Positions 52,319 through 61,509 of a stretch of 64,000 nucleotides of DNA are shown here, one piece after another. The notes beneath the pieces are model-generated. The model worked only from the letters and a program-made list of their open reading frames with translations. It was not told where the DNA came from and made no database searches. Each line of letters begins with the position of its first letter. The first letter of the stretch is position 1. This DNA comes from Thermohalobaculum sp039027855 (GTDB lineage Bacteria > Pseudomonadota > Alphaproteobacteria > Rhodobacterales > Rhodobacteraceae), in NCBI GenBank assembly GCA_039027855.1, contig JBCCJI010000003.1:1-64000 (forward strand), read 5' to 3'. A program made the position numbers and the translations under genes.

Positions 52319-54461
52319 TGCGGGCGCCGAGATCGGGGCTGAGGCCGTGCCGGACCTCTCACGACTGATCGCGCCCCGCTCCATCGCCTTCATCGGCGGG
52401 CGCGACGCGGCCGAGGCGGTCAGGATCTGCTGCCGCTTCGGCTATGACGGCGAGATCTGGCCGGTCAGCCCCACGCGCGCCGAGATGGACGGCATCCCCT
52501 GCGTCCCCGACCTCGACGCCCTGCCTGCGGCGCCTGACGCAGCGTTCATCGGCGTCAATCGCGCTGCGAGCATTGGGGTCGCGGCTCGCCTTGCCGCCAT
52601 GGGCGCGGGCGGGGCCGTCGCCTATGCCTCGGGCTACGCCGAGACCGATGACGGCGCCGCGGCAGGGAGCGCGCTACAGGCCGATCTGGTCGCCGCCGCC
52701 GGCGCCATGCCGCTGCTCGGTCCCAACTGCTATGGCCTGCTGAACGCCGCGACCGGTGCTGCGATCTGGCCCTCGGAGCACGGGCTCGCGCGCGCCGAGA
52801 CCGGCATCGCGCTGATCTCGCAAAGCACCAACATCACGCTGTCGATGACCATGCAGCGGCGCGGGTTGCCAATCGGCTTTGTCGGTACGGTCGGCAATCA
52901 GGCGGGCATCGGCCTGTCGACGCTGGCCCGCGCGGCGCTGGCCCTGCCCCATGTCACGGCACTGGGGCTTTATGTCGAGGCCATCGACAGTGCGCCGGGG
53001 TTCGAGGCCCTGGCGGCCGAGGCGCGGGCGGCGGGCAAGCCGGTCGTCGTGCTGCGCGCCGGGCGGACGGCCCCGGCGCAGGCGGCGACGCTGTCGCATA
53101 CCGCCTCGCTCGCGGGGTCGGACGTGGCGGCCGAGGCGTTCTTCGACAGGCTCGGCATGGCGCGCGTGGCCTCGATCACGGCGCTGATCGAGACCCTGAA
53201 GCTGTTGCATGTCCACGGGCCCTTGCCCGATGCGCGTCTGGGGGCGCTGGCGGCCTCGGGCGGGGAGGTGGCACTGATCGCCGATGCCGCGGCGGGGCGG
53301 GGCGTGCGGTTTCCGGCGCTCGCAGCCCCCCATGCCGCCGCCGTCGGCGCCACGCTGAACGATATCGTCCGCGTCGCGAACCCGATCGACTACCACACCT
53401 TCATCTGGGCCGATCGGGCGCGGATGACCGAGACGTTCGCCGCCATGTTGGGTGGCACGGGTGCGACACCGCCCTTCGATCTGGGCCTGCTGGTGCTCGA
53501 CTGGGTACGCGAGGACCGCTGCGCCACCGGCGACTGGAGCCCCGCCATCGACGCCATCGAGGACGCGGCCAATCGCACTGGCTGCCGCGTGGGTGTCGTC
53601 GCGACACTGCCAGAGAACATGCCCGAAGCGCTGGCCGAGCGCCTGATCGACGGCGGTCTCGTGCCCTTCTGCGGGATCGAGGACATGATCGCCGCGGTCG
53701 AGGCCGCAACCGCCATCGGCGCCGCGTGGCAAGGCACGGCGCAGACCCCGCTGACCGCCGTCTCTCCGCCCAGGGGCCACAGCACCCTGATGGACGAGGC
53801 CGAGGCCAAGGCCGCGCTCGCCGCCCACGGCGTGCCCGTGCCTAAGGGCCAGACCACCACGCCAGAGGGTGCCGAGGCCGTCGCTGCGCGCCTCGCCGCC
53901 GACGGCGCGCGGGTCGCGGTCAAGGCGCTCGGGCTCGCGCACAAGACCGAGATGGCGGCGGTCGCACTAAACCTCGACCCCGCGGCCGCCGGTGCTGCGG
54001 CGCAGGAGATGGCGGGCCGCCTCGCCATCGGCCGCGTGCTGGTCGAGGCTATGGCCCCGCCGCCCATCGCCGAATTGATCGTCGGCGTCACCCGGGCGGC
54101 GCCCTATGGACTGACGCTGACCCTTGGCGCTGGCGGTGTGATGGCCGAGATGCTGGATGACACGGCCACGCTTCTCCTGCCCGCGAGCGAGGCCGAGATC
54201 GCCACAGCACTCGGCAGGCTCCGCCTAGCGCCGGTCCTGGCCGGGCATCGCGGCCGGCCGGGGGTGGATATGGGCGCGACCCTCGCCGCCATCGACGCGG
54301 TGCAGCGCTATGCGCTGGCCCATGCCGACCGGCTGCTGGAGCTTGACGTCAATCCGCTGATGTTGGGGCAAGACTGGGCGCTGGCGGCCGATGCCCTGAT
54401 CCGCCTGGAAGACGCCGATCACGGCACCACCCCGACCGAAGAGCCCGCCGATGACCGATAG
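52311..54461 (+). CDS. NDP-forming acyl-CoA ligase (acetate-CoA ligase family)
   Basis: A 716-residue protein joining a CoA-binding domain (about 15-140, LIAPRSIAFIGG), a succinyl-CoA-synthetase-like ligase domain with the phospho-histidine in LSHTASLAGSD (H263), and an ATP-grasp domain (500-710, HGVPVPKGQTTTPEGAEAVA). It activates a carboxylic acid with ATP and CoA, giving ADP. In this operon the likely substrates are gamma-butyrobetaine or carnitine. It starts with GTG 52311 and overlaps the upstream gene by 8 bp and the next by 11 bp. Confidence 0.9.
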   Translation: MPDAGAEIGAEAVPDLSRLIAPRSIAFIGGRDAAEAVRICCRFGYDGEIWPVSPTRAEMDGIPCVPDLDALPAAPDAAFIGVNRAASIGVAARLAAMGAGGAVAYASGYAETDDGAAAGSALQADLVAAAGAMPLLGPNCYGLLNAATGAAIWPSEHGLARAETGIALISQSTNITLSMTMQRRGLPIGFVGTVGNQAGIGLSTLARAALALPHVTALGLYVEAIDSAPGFEALAAEARAAGKPVVVLRAGRTAPAQAATLSHTASLAGSDVAAEAFFDRLGMARVASITALIETLKLLHVHGPLPDARLGALAASGGEVALIADAAAGRGVRFPALAAPHAAAVGATLNDIVRVANPIDYHTFIWADRARMTETFAAMLGGTGATPPFDLGLLVLDWVREDRCATGDWSPAIDAIEDAANRTGCRVGVVATLPENMPEALAERLIDGGLVPFCGIEDMIAAVEAATAIGAAWQGTAQTPLTAVSPPRGHSTLMDEAEAKAALAAHGVPVPKGQTTTPEGAEAVAARLAADGARVAVKALGLAHKTEMAAVALNLDPAAAGAAAQEMAGRLAIGRVLVEAMAPPPIAELIVGVTRAAPYGLTLTLGAGGVMAEMLDDTATLLLPASEAEIATALGRLRLAPVLAGHRGRPGVDMGATLAAIDAVQRYALAHADRLLELDVNPLMLGQDWALAADALIRLEDADHGTTPTEEPADDR

Positions 54462-55236
54462 CCCGCTGATCCTGGAGCGCCGCGGCGCCGTGCTGGAGGC
54501 GACCATCGCCCACGGCAAGGCCAACGCCATCTCCGCCGCCGCCTCCCGCACCATGAGCGCGGCCTTCGCCCACTTCCGCGACGACCCGAACCTGCGCGTG
54601 TTGATCCTGACCGCGCGGGGCGAGAAGTTCTTCTGCCCCGGCTGGGACCTGAAAGCCGCAGCCGAAGGCGAGGCACCCGATAGCGACTATGGAGAGGGCG
54701 GCTTTGGCGGCCTGCAGGAGCTGCCGAACCTCAACAAACCCGTCATCGCCGCGATCAACGGTCTGGCCTTTGGCGGCGGGTTCGAGATCGCGCTGTCGGC
54801 CGACATCATCTTGGCCGCCGATCATGCCACCTTCGCCCTGCCCGAAATCCGCTCGGGCACCATCGCCGATGCGGCCTCGATCAAGCTGCCGAAACGCATC
54901 CCATACCATATTGCCATGGAAATGCTGTTCACCGGCCGCGTCGTGAGCGCCGAGGAAGGCGCGCGCTGGGGCTTCGTCAACCGCGTCGTGCCCGCCGCCG
55001 ATCTGATGGATGAGGCACGCGCCATGGCCGACCGCCTCGCCGCCGGGCCGCCGCTGGTTTTCGCCGCGATCAAGGAGGTCATGCGCGAGGCCGAGGCGAT
55101 GCGCTTTCAGGACGCGCTCGACCGCATCAACCGCCGGGAATTCGCGACGATCCGCACGCTCTACAGCTCGGAGGATCAGCTGGAGGGTGCGCGCGCCTTC
55201 GCCGAGAAGCGCGATCCCGTCTGGAAGGGCCGCTGA
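54451..55236 (+). CDS. Enoyl-CoA hydratase-family protein, CaiD (carnitinyl-CoA dehydratase)-like
   Basis: A 261-residue crotonase. The oxyanion-hole segments are FFCPGWDLKAAAEGE (64-78) and NGLAFGGGFEIALSADI, and the catalytic Glu region is LPEIRSGTIADAASIKLP. The GW rather than AGAD pattern and the overall length fit CaiD. It would hydrate crotonobetainyl-CoA to carnitinyl-CoA. It is the last gene of the carnitine operon. Confidence 0.9.
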   Translation: MTDSPLILERRGAVLEATIAHGKANAISAAASRTMSAAFAHFRDDPNLRVLILTARGEKFFCPGWDLKAAAEGEAPDSDYGEGGFGGLQELPNLNKPVIAAINGLAFGGGFEIALSADIILAADHATFALPEIRSGTIADAASIKLPKRIPYHIAMEMLFTGRVVSAEEGARWGFVNRVVPAADLMDEARAMADRLAAGPPLVFAAIKEVMREAEAMRFQDALDRINRREFATIRTLYSSEDQLEGARAFAEKRDPVWKGR

Positions 55237-55375
55237 GCGGCGATCCCTCCCCGCCGATCACTGCGGCAGCACCGTCACGCCCCGCCCGCGCCTGACAACC
55301 GCGCCCCCCGCAACCCCTGCGCGGCGCCACCTGATCCTGCTATAGCGAGGCGAGTTCGTTCCGGGGGCCAACGGC

Positions 55376-55999
55376 GTGGCGGATACCTGCGGCAATTGCG
55401 GTGCACCGATCACGCGGCGGATCAAGACCTCGCGCGTGGTCGCCTGCGAGTTCTGCCAGACCACGCAGGTCTATATCGACGAGGCCTTCCGCACCGCCGG
55501 GCAGGCCGGCGTGATGCATGACAGCCCCAGCCTGCTGACGCTCGGGCGGCCCGCGCAGATCGCCGGGCGACGGGTGACGCCCATCGGTCATCTCCGCTTT
55601 TCCTACGGCCTGGGTTGGTGGGACGAGTTCTGGTGCACAAGCCCTGAAGGCCAGGGCTGGGTCAGCGTGGACGAGGGCGACATCGCGGTCGAGCAACCCC
55701 TGCCCAAAAGGCAGTGGCCCGGCGCCTTCCGCCCGGTGCTTGGCTACACCATCGAGGTCGACGGCGAGCGCTTCACGGTGACCGAGGCCGAGACCGCGAA
55801 ATGCATCGCGGTGCGCGGCGAGGTGCCCGAGGAGATCACGCTGGAGGAGCAGCACCAGTACTACGACCTCTCGGGCGAGCATGGCGGCATCCTGACCTAT
55901 GAAAGCTGGACCGGCGGCGAGGCCTGGTTCCGCGGTCACTGGATCGACCCGTGGAAGGTGCGGGTGAAGGCCGGCGGCGCGAAGGCGGGGCATCACTGA
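55376..55999 (+). CDS. DUF4178 zinc-ribbon protein 1
   Basis: A 207-residue protein. A zinc ribbon with C5-x2-C8 and C24-x2-C27 (DTCGNCGAP...ACEFCQTT) is followed by a DUF4178 beta-barrel domain (about 50-195; RVTPIGHLRFSYGLGWWDEFWCTS). The start is GTG at 55376, chosen so that the first cysteine pair is included. DUF4178 proteins occur with DUF350, PspA-like and aminopropyltransferase genes. The function is unknown. It is coupled to the next gene by a TGATG overlap. Confidence 0.87.
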   Translation: MADTCGNCGAPITRRIKTSRVVACEFCQTTQVYIDEAFRTAGQAGVMHDSPSLLTLGRPAQIAGRRVTPIGHLRFSYGLGWWDEFWCTSPEGQGWVSVDEGDIAVEQPLPKRQWPGAFRPVLGYTIEVDGERFTVTEAETAKCIAVRGEVPEEITLEEQHQYYDLSGEHGGILTYESWTGGEAWFRGHWIDPWKVRVKAGGAKAGHH

Positions 56000-57297
56000 T
56001 GACCGCAACGCGCACCATGACGATCAACTGCACCTCCTGTGGCGCCGGTCTTGACGTCTTGGGCGGCGGGCGCGTGCGCCGGCATTTCTGCCCCTATTGC
56101 GGGGCCGAACTCGACGCACAGGACAACTATGCCGTTCTCCGGAAATACCGCGATCTGAAGCGCCCGGAGACGCCGCTCTCGCTTGGCATGAGCGGCCGGA
56201 TCGACGGCGTGGATGTGACGGTGATCGGCACCATCGGCATGGAGGAGAAATACGGCGGCGAAACCTGGACCTGGGTCAATCACCAGGTCTACTCGCCGAC
56301 GCATGGCTATGCCTGGCTCACCTGGGAGGAGAACCGGCTGGTCTTCACCCGCAAGACCCGCAGCCATCCGCGCCCGTCGAACTACACCGCCCGCCAGATC
56401 AACAATGCAGAGCAACGCCCGAGCTTTCGGCACGAGGAAGGCAAGTTCCGCTATTATGGCTCGGGCCAGGTGCGCATGACCTTTGTCGAGGGTGAGTTCA
56501 ACTTTGCGCCCCGCATCGGCAAGAAGACGCGCTATGTCAGCGCGCTCGGCCGCTCCAAGATGCTGACGGTGCGCAAGGGCACCGGTGGCAGCAGCGGAGG
56601 TGAGTTGGAATACGAGCTCTCCTCGATGCCCGAGCAACGGGCGCTGATCGAAAGCTTCGGGATCGACCGCAGCACCTTGCCGCGCGCCCGCGGTGTTCAT
56701 CCGCTGGAGACCTTCCAGCGGAGCGCTCTTGCCGCGTTCACCCGGAACTGCGCCGGTGTCTCGGCGGTGCTCTCGCTCATCATGATGGTGATCACGGCAT
56801 CGCCCGGCGATCTCGTGCACCGCGCCGGCGATCGCCCGGTCACGGCACCTGCCACCGGCAGTTTCAGCGTCAGCCTGCCCGATCAGCTGGTGGAGATCAC
56901 GCTGAACGCCAATCTCGACAACTCCTGGGTCTTTTTCGAGGGCGAGATCACCGACGACGAGGACGAGGTCGTCGCGACCTTCACCCAGGAACTCGGCTTC
57001 TATCACGGCTGGGATGACGGAAACTGGACCGAGGGCTCGCGCTCGGGCAGCGTGCTGCTCAAGCTGCCAGCGGGCCGCTACGACTACGAGGTCGCGATGG
57101 AAGAGAGCGGCGTCTGGCGGAGCGGCCGGCCGCCGACGCTCATGGGCATCACGATCAGCGAGGGTGTGGCCGCCGGTTGGTGGATGGTGATCGCCACCAT
57201 TTTCTTCGCCGGCCTGACGGCTCTGTTCCTCATCCAGCGCGCTTTCCACAATTCGCGGCGCTGGTCGGGCAGCGACTGGACGGACGAGGACGACTGA
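55999..57297 (+). CDS. DUF4178 zinc-ribbon protein 2 with membrane anchors
   Basis: A 432-residue protein. The zinc ribbon (C11, C14, C31, C34) and DUF4178 domain (about 60-210; TVIGTIGMEEKYGGETWTWVNHQVYSP) resemble those of its neighbour. A membrane segment around residues 250-270 is followed by a beta-rich, probably extracytoplasmic domain (SFSVSLPDQLVEITLNANLDNSWVFFEGEI). A second membrane segment (WWMVIATIFFAGLTALFLIQ) lies near the C-terminus. The gene has TGATG overlaps at both ends. Function unknown; an envelope sensor or scaffold is suggested by the layout. Confidence 0.87.
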   Translation: MTATRTMTINCTSCGAGLDVLGGGRVRRHFCPYCGAELDAQDNYAVLRKYRDLKRPETPLSLGMSGRIDGVDVTVIGTIGMEEKYGGETWTWVNHQVYSPTHGYAWLTWEENRLVFTRKTRSHPRPSNYTARQINNAEQRPSFRHEEGKFRYYGSGQVRMTFVEGEFNFAPRIGKKTRYVSALGRSKMLTVRKGTGGSSGGELEYELSSMPEQRALIESFGIDRSTLPRARGVHPLETFQRSALAAFTRNCAGVSAVLSLIMMVITASPGDLVHRAGDRPVTAPATGSFSVSLPDQLVEITLNANLDNSWVFFEGEITDDEDEVVATFTQELGFYHGWDDGNWTEGSRSGSVLLKLPAGRYDYEVAMEESGVWRSGRPPTLMGITISEGVAAGWWMVIATIFFAGLTALFLIQRAFHNSRRWSGSDWTDEDD

Positions 57298-57455
57298 TGC
57301 TCGCGCGGATCGTCATCGTGCTGATCTTCGCGACCGCCATCGCGGGCTTCACCTCGCTCGCGTTTCTCGGCGTCTGGGGTGAGAGCACCTCGGTCGTCTC
57401 GGCGCGGGCGGGCAGCCCTGGCGGTGGTTATGGCGTCGGCGGACGGGTGAAATAG
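57297..57455 (+). CDS. Small membrane protein of the DUF4178 operon
   Basis: A 52-residue protein with one hydrophobic segment (residues 4-26, IVIVLIFATAIAGFTSLAFLG) and a short Gly/Ser tail. It begins within the stop codon of the previous gene (TGATG), which argues for co-translation. No family is recognised. It probably accompanies the DUF4178/DUF350 membrane complex. Confidence 0.75.
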   Translation: MLARIVIVLIFATAIAGFTSLAFLGVWGESTSVVSARAGSPGGGYGVGGRVK

Positions 57456-57466
57456 GGGAGAAGGCC

Positions 57467-57691
57467 ATGGAACTCTTCAGCAGGATCGATATCGCCGAGA
57501 TCATCTCGACGGTCGTCTACACCGCGCTCGGCCTCGGCCTGTTCGTGGCAAGCTGGTTCATCATCGAGGCGCTGACGCCGTTCTCGCTGAGGAGCGAGGT
57601 GGAAGAAGAGCAGAACCTCGCCATCGCGGTGCTGATCGGCGCGGTGTTCATCTCGATCGCCATCCTGATCGCGGCGGTGATCCTGAGTTGA
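57467..57691 (+). CDS. DUF350-family membrane protein
   Basis: A 74-residue protein with two hydrophobic segments (about 13-38 and 50-73) and the DUF350 pattern SRIDIAEIISTVVYTALGLGLFVASWFIIEALTPFSLRSEVEEEQNLAIAVLIGAVFISIAI, with acidic EEEQN between them. DUF350 (YjfL) proteins accompany phage-shock-like and polyamine-modification genes. Its stop overlaps the start of the aminopropyltransferase-like gene by 4 bp (TTGA). Confidence 0.87.
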   Translation: MELFSRIDIAEIISTVVYTALGLGLFVASWFIIEALTPFSLRSEVEEEQNLAIAVLIGAVFISIAILIAAVILS

Positions 57692-59244
57692 GCGCGGGCA
57701 CACGCCCGGCCGCCGGCGGGGCCGAGGGGCCCTGGCTCCTCGCCGCTACGTTCGTTGTCGCCGTCGCGGGGCTGGTCTACGAGCTGATCGCGGGGGCCGT
57801 TGCTTCCTACCTGCTCGGCGACAGCATCACGCAGTTCTCGCTGGTCATTGGCATCTTCATGAGCGCCATGGGCCTTGGCGCCTGGGCCTCGCGCTTCGTG
57901 ACCGATCTGGAGCAGGGCTTCGTTGCCTCGCAGGTGATGCTGGGGCTGATCGGCGGGTTCTCGGCGCCGGCGATGTTCCTCGCCTATGGCTGGCTCGACG
58001 CGCTCGGCCCGGTGCTGTTCGCCACGGTCATCGCCATCGGCGCGCTCTCGGGGCTTGAGATCCCGCTGATCACTCGGATCCTGCAGCGCGAGGGAGCACT
58101 TCGCACCACGCTCTCCAGCGTGCTGACCGCCGATTATGCCGGGGCGCTGGCGGCGGCGATCCTGTTCCCGGCGGTGATCGTGCCCCAGCTTGGCCTGATG
58201 GCGGCGAGCCTTTTCTTCGGCCTTCTCAATCTCGGCGTCGCGGCGCTCTCGCTCTGGCTGTTCCGCGCCCATGTGCGCCTGCCGCTGAGGCTGGTCTGGG
58301 TCGGGGCGATGGCGGCCTGCCTGGCGGGGTTCGTCTGGTCCGACCGGCTGGTCTCGGCCGCCGATGCCGCACTGTTCGAGGACGAGGTGATCCTTTCCGA
58401 GGCGACGCCCTATCAGCGCATCGTCATCACCCGGTCGTCGGGGCGCACGCGCCTGTTCCTCGACGGTGCGATCCAGTTCGATACGCTCGATGAGCACCGC
58501 TACCACGAAAGCCTCGTCCACCCCGCCATGGGCCTCGCCAGCCGCCGGGCCCGTGTGCTGGTGATGGGCGGCGGCGATGGCATGGCGATGCGCGAGGTGT
58601 TACGCTGGCCGGATGTCGAGGCGGCGGTGCTGGTCGATCTCGACCCCCGGATGACGCAGCTTTTCCGCGACCGCGCCGATCTCTCGGCGCTCAACGCGGG
58701 CAGCCTGTCGGACCCGCGGGTGAGCATCGTCAACGCCGATGCCTGGGTGTTCCTGGAGGATACGGCCGAGCCCTTCGACGTGATCGTGCTCGACCTGCCC
58801 GACCCGTCGAACTTCGCCGTCTCCAAGCTCTACAGCCGTGAGTTCTATGCCCGCCTGGCCGCGCGCCTCAGCCGTCATGGCGTGATGGTCACGCAGGCAG
58901 GCTCCCCGCTGTTCGCGCGACAGGCCTATTGGTCGATCGAGCGCACCATGGCGACGACCGAGAACCCCTGGGCGCCGGGCGAGACGCTGCCGACGATCCC
59001 GTACCACGCCTATGTGCCGAGCTTCGGCAACTGGGGTTTCGTGCTGACCCATACCGGCGCGCGCCGCGAGAGCCCCCTCGCCCCCGGCGCCGATCTCGCC
59101 TTCTGGCACCCCGATCTCTGGCCTGCGCTCACCCGCTTTCCCGCCGATACCGGCCCGGTCGAGGCCGAGGTGAACTCGATCCTGACCCATGCCCTGGTCG
59201 ACTATTATGAGGACGGCTGGTCCCGCTGGTTCCCCAGCAACTGA
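57688..59244 (+). CDS. Membrane-embedded spermidine synthase-like protein (polyamine aminopropyltransferase family)
   Basis: A 518-residue protein. The N-terminal 220 residues carry about seven membrane segments (GLVYELIAGAVASYLLGDSITQFSLVIGIFMSAMGLGAW). The C-terminal part is a methyltransferase-fold spermidine-synthase domain with YQRIVITRS, LFLDGAIQFDTLDEHRYHESLVHP and VLVMGGGDGMAMREVL, then an acidic LVDLDPRM. The substrates need not be putrescine, since membrane-fused members are poorly characterised. It starts with TTG 57688 and ends the DUF4178/DUF350 operon. Confidence 0.9.
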   Translation: MSAGTRPAAGGAEGPWLLAATFVVAVAGLVYELIAGAVASYLLGDSITQFSLVIGIFMSAMGLGAWASRFVTDLEQGFVASQVMLGLIGGFSAPAMFLAYGWLDALGPVLFATVIAIGALSGLEIPLITRILQREGALRTTLSSVLTADYAGALAAAILFPAVIVPQLGLMAASLFFGLLNLGVAALSLWLFRAHVRLPLRLVWVGAMAACLAGFVWSDRLVSAADAALFEDEVILSEATPYQRIVITRSSGRTRLFLDGAIQFDTLDEHRYHESLVHPAMGLASRRARVLVMGGGDGMAMREVLRWPDVEAAVLVDLDPRMTQLFRDRADLSALNAGSLSDPRVSIVNADAWVFLEDTAEPFDVIVLDLPDPSNFAVSKLYSREFYARLAARLSRHGVMVTQAGSPLFARQAYWSIERTMATTENPWAPGETLPTIPYHAYVPSFGNWGFVLTHTGARRESPLAPGADLAFWHPDLWPALTRFPADTGPVEAEVNSILTHALVDYYEDGWSRWFPSN

Positions 59245-59274
59245 CCCGGCCCGACACCTGCAAAACGCTCGATC

Positions 59275-59294
59275 AGAAGCCGCCTGCGGCTTCT
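59275..59294. terminator. Hairpin after the aminopropyltransferase-like gene
   Basis: AGAAGCCG (59275-59282) pairs with CGGCTTCT (59287-59294) around CCTG. It is 31 bp after the stop codon in the gap between two convergent operons and probably terminates the plus-strand operon. Confidence 0.6.
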
Positions 59295-59378
59295 CACCAG
59301 CCAAGCTTCATCTTCGCTCGCCGCTGCTCGCAAAGCCTCAAGGCGCAACCGCCGCCTGTCAAGCGCACCAACGCAAGG

Positions 59379-59405
59379 CTCATCGCGGCGACCAGCCGCG
59401 ATTCC
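59379..59405. repeat. Dispersed hairpin repeat, copy 2 (inverted)
   Basis: ATCGCGGC (59382-59389) pairs with GCCGCGAT (59395-59402) around GACCA. On the minus strand it matches the copy at 24864-24890 at 25 of 27 positions. Both copies lie between convergent genes, so a shared terminator-like role is plausible. Confidence 0.65.
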
Positions 59406-59417
59406 GTTAGATTCTTC

Positions 59418-60914
59418 TCACGCCGCCTGGGCGACGCCCTGCCCCTTCATCTCGCGTCGGACGATGGCGAAGATCGACAGCGCCGTCGCCGCCCAGAAGA
59501 ACCAGGTGATCGGCCCCCGGATCAGGATGGAGGGATCGCTCGCCGACATCAGCATGGCCTGGCGGAAATTATCCTCCAGCAGCGGGCCGAGGATGAAGGC
59601 GATCAGAAAGGGCGCCGGCGGGATGTGCAGGCGCATCATGATGTAGCCGACCCAACCCATGGCGAACATCACGCCCACATCGAAGACGTTGTTGTTCACG
59701 GCGAAGACACCGAAAATGCACAGCACCAGCACCGCCGGGATCAGGATCCGCCGGGGGATATCGGCGACGTAGCGAAAGCCGCGGATCGCCACCGATCCGA
59801 TGGCCAGCAGGAAGACCGAGGACACGATCAGCCCGATGAACAGGCCATAGATGATGTCGACGTTCAGGATGAACATCATCGGCCCGGGCTGCAGGCCGTG
59901 GATCATGAAGGCCCCGATGATGATCGCCGTGATCACGTCCCCCGGCACACCGAGGGCCAGCAGCGGGATCAGCGTCGCGCCGGCCACGCCGTTGTTGCCG
60001 GCCTCAGCCGCGGCGACGCCCTCAACCTCGCCCTTGCCGAAATTCTCTTTGTTTTTCGAGCGGCGGCGCGCCTCGGAATAACTCAGGAACGCTGAGGGCG
60101 CGGCGCCGATACCGGGGATGGAGCCCAGGAACACGCCGATCAGGCTGCCCCGGATGATCGAGCGAAACGACCGGCGGTAATCGGCGAAGGTGACGTGTCG
60201 CGCGCCGAGCGAGCGGGCCTTTCCCAAGTGCCCGGTCGGGTGCCAGGCCATGGCCAGCACCTCGGGGATGGCGAAAAGACCGATCAGCACCGCGATGAAG
60301 TTGAGCCCGCCCATCAGGCTGGGGTCGCCGAAGGTGAAGCGGTTGGTGCCGTAGACGAGGTCGAGGCCCACGGTCGCCAGCAGCAGCCCCAGCAGCGCCG
60401 AGAGCGCACCGCGGAGCAGGCTCTCGCCCGACACGCCCGCGATGATGGTCAGCGAGAACAGGATCAGCGTGAAGAACTCGGGCGGCCCGAACTTGAGCGC
60501 GAAGCTCGCCAGCCAACCGGCAAACAGGATCAGCGACAGGTTCGAGACCAGATCCGCGGTGCATGAGGCCCAGAGCGCCATGCCGAGCGCGCGGCCCGCC
60601 TCGCCCTTCTCGGCCATGGGATAGCCGTCGAGGATGGTGGCCGAGGAGGCGGGCGTGCCGGGCGTTTTGATCAGGATCGCCGGGATCGAGCCGCCGAAGA
60701 TGCCGCCCTTGTAGACGCCGAGCAGCAGCAGGATGCCGGTGATCGGTTGCATGGCAAAGGTGAAGGGCAGCGTCAGCGCCACCGCCATGGTGGCCGACAT
60801 GCCGGGGATCGCGCCGCCGATCACGCCGATGATCAGTCCCACGAACAGCGCCAGGAACGCCTCGACATTGCCGACCAGCGACAGACCGGCGGCAAGACTG
60901 TCCATAAAGCTCAT
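59418..60914 (-). CDS. Tripartite tricarboxylate transporter permease, large subunit (TctA family), system 2
   Basis: A 498-residue TctA permease with about 11 membrane segments. GLIIGVIGGAIPGMSATMAVALTLPF at the N-terminus, GSIPAILIKTPGTPASSATILDGYP, and GVFLGSIPGIGAAPSAFLSYSEARR with AAEAGNNGVAGATLIPLLALGVPGD are the family signatures. It overlaps tctB by 4 bp. It takes up a carboxylate delivered by the TctC protein at 61510. Confidence 0.95.
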   Translation of the reverse strand: MSFMDSLAAGLSLVGNVEAFLALFVGLIIGVIGGAIPGMSATMAVALTLPFTFAMQPITGILLLLGVYKGGIFGGSIPAILIKTPGTPASSATILDGYPMAEKGEAGRALGMALWASCTADLVSNLSLILFAGWLASFALKFGPPEFFTLILFSLTIIAGVSGESLLRGALSALLGLLLATVGLDLVYGTNRFTFGDPSLMGGLNFIAVLIGLFAIPEVLAMAWHPTGHLGKARSLGARHVTFADYRRSFRSIIRGSLIGVFLGSIPGIGAAPSAFLSYSEARRRSKNKENFGKGEVEGVAAAEAGNNGVAGATLIPLLALGVPGDVITAIIIGAFMIHGLQPGPMMFILNVDIIYGLFIGLIVSSVFLLAIGSVAIRGFRYVADIPRRILIPAVLVLCIFGVFAVNNNVFDVGVMFAMGWVGYIMMRLHIPPAPFLIAFILGPLLEDNFRQAMLMSASDPSILIRGPITWFFWAATALSIFAIVRREMKGQGVAQAA

Positions 60915-61408
60915 GGCAGGCGCACCAGCTCGCCCTGCGGCACGGCCACACCGGCGACATGGGCAAAGAATACGTAGAGGACCAGCGGCACGGCCACCGC
61001 AGAAACCAGCGCCAGGCGCGGATGCCGGGTGCGCACCAGGAAGGCGGTCGCGGCAAAAGCCAGCATCGAGGCCCAGACCATGCCGATCCGGTCGATCAGC
61101 ACCATGGTCAGCACCATGATCACCGCGATGCCCGCCAGTCGGATCAGGCCGGGGATCGGATCGTCGATGGGCTCATTGGCCGGCAGGCTGTCGTCCGGCC
61201 CGTCCGCGCGAAAGGTCGAGGCGACGAGGCCGAGCCCGACCAGCCCGGTCAGGCCCGCGATGGAGTAGGGCCAGAAGAGCGGCGACAGGATCACGTTACC
61301 CACATTCGAGGGGGTAGAGACGAATGTCGGGATCGCCCAGAGGATCAGCAGCGCTGCGACCAGCACCGCCCCGATCCCGAGCCCCCGCTGCATGGCAGAG
61401 AGCGTCAT
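60911..61408 (-). CDS. Tripartite tricarboxylate transporter small membrane subunit (TctB family), system 2
   Basis: A 165-residue membrane protein with four hydrophobic segments (about 8-28, 45-65, 90-125 as a pair, 130-150), typical of TctB. It overlaps tctA by 4 bp. The gap of 101 bp to the upstream tctC gene contains no obvious repeat, unlike system 1. Confidence 0.86.
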   Translation of the reverse strand: MTLSAMQRGLGIGAVLVAALLILWAIPTFVSTPSNVGNVILSPLFWPYSIAGLTGLVGLGLVASTFRADGPDDSLPANEPIDDPIPGLIRLAGIAVIMVLTMVLIDRIGMVWASMLAFAATAFLVRTRHPRLALVSAVAVPLVLYVFFAHVAGVAVPQGELVRLP

Positions 61409-61509
61409 CGCCCACCCCTCAACTGGCAGAAACCGCGAGGGGCGCGCACGAGATCGCTCCCGCCCACGCCCCGGTTCCGGCTGGCATCAGCCGCAGACCC
61501 GTCGCCTGA

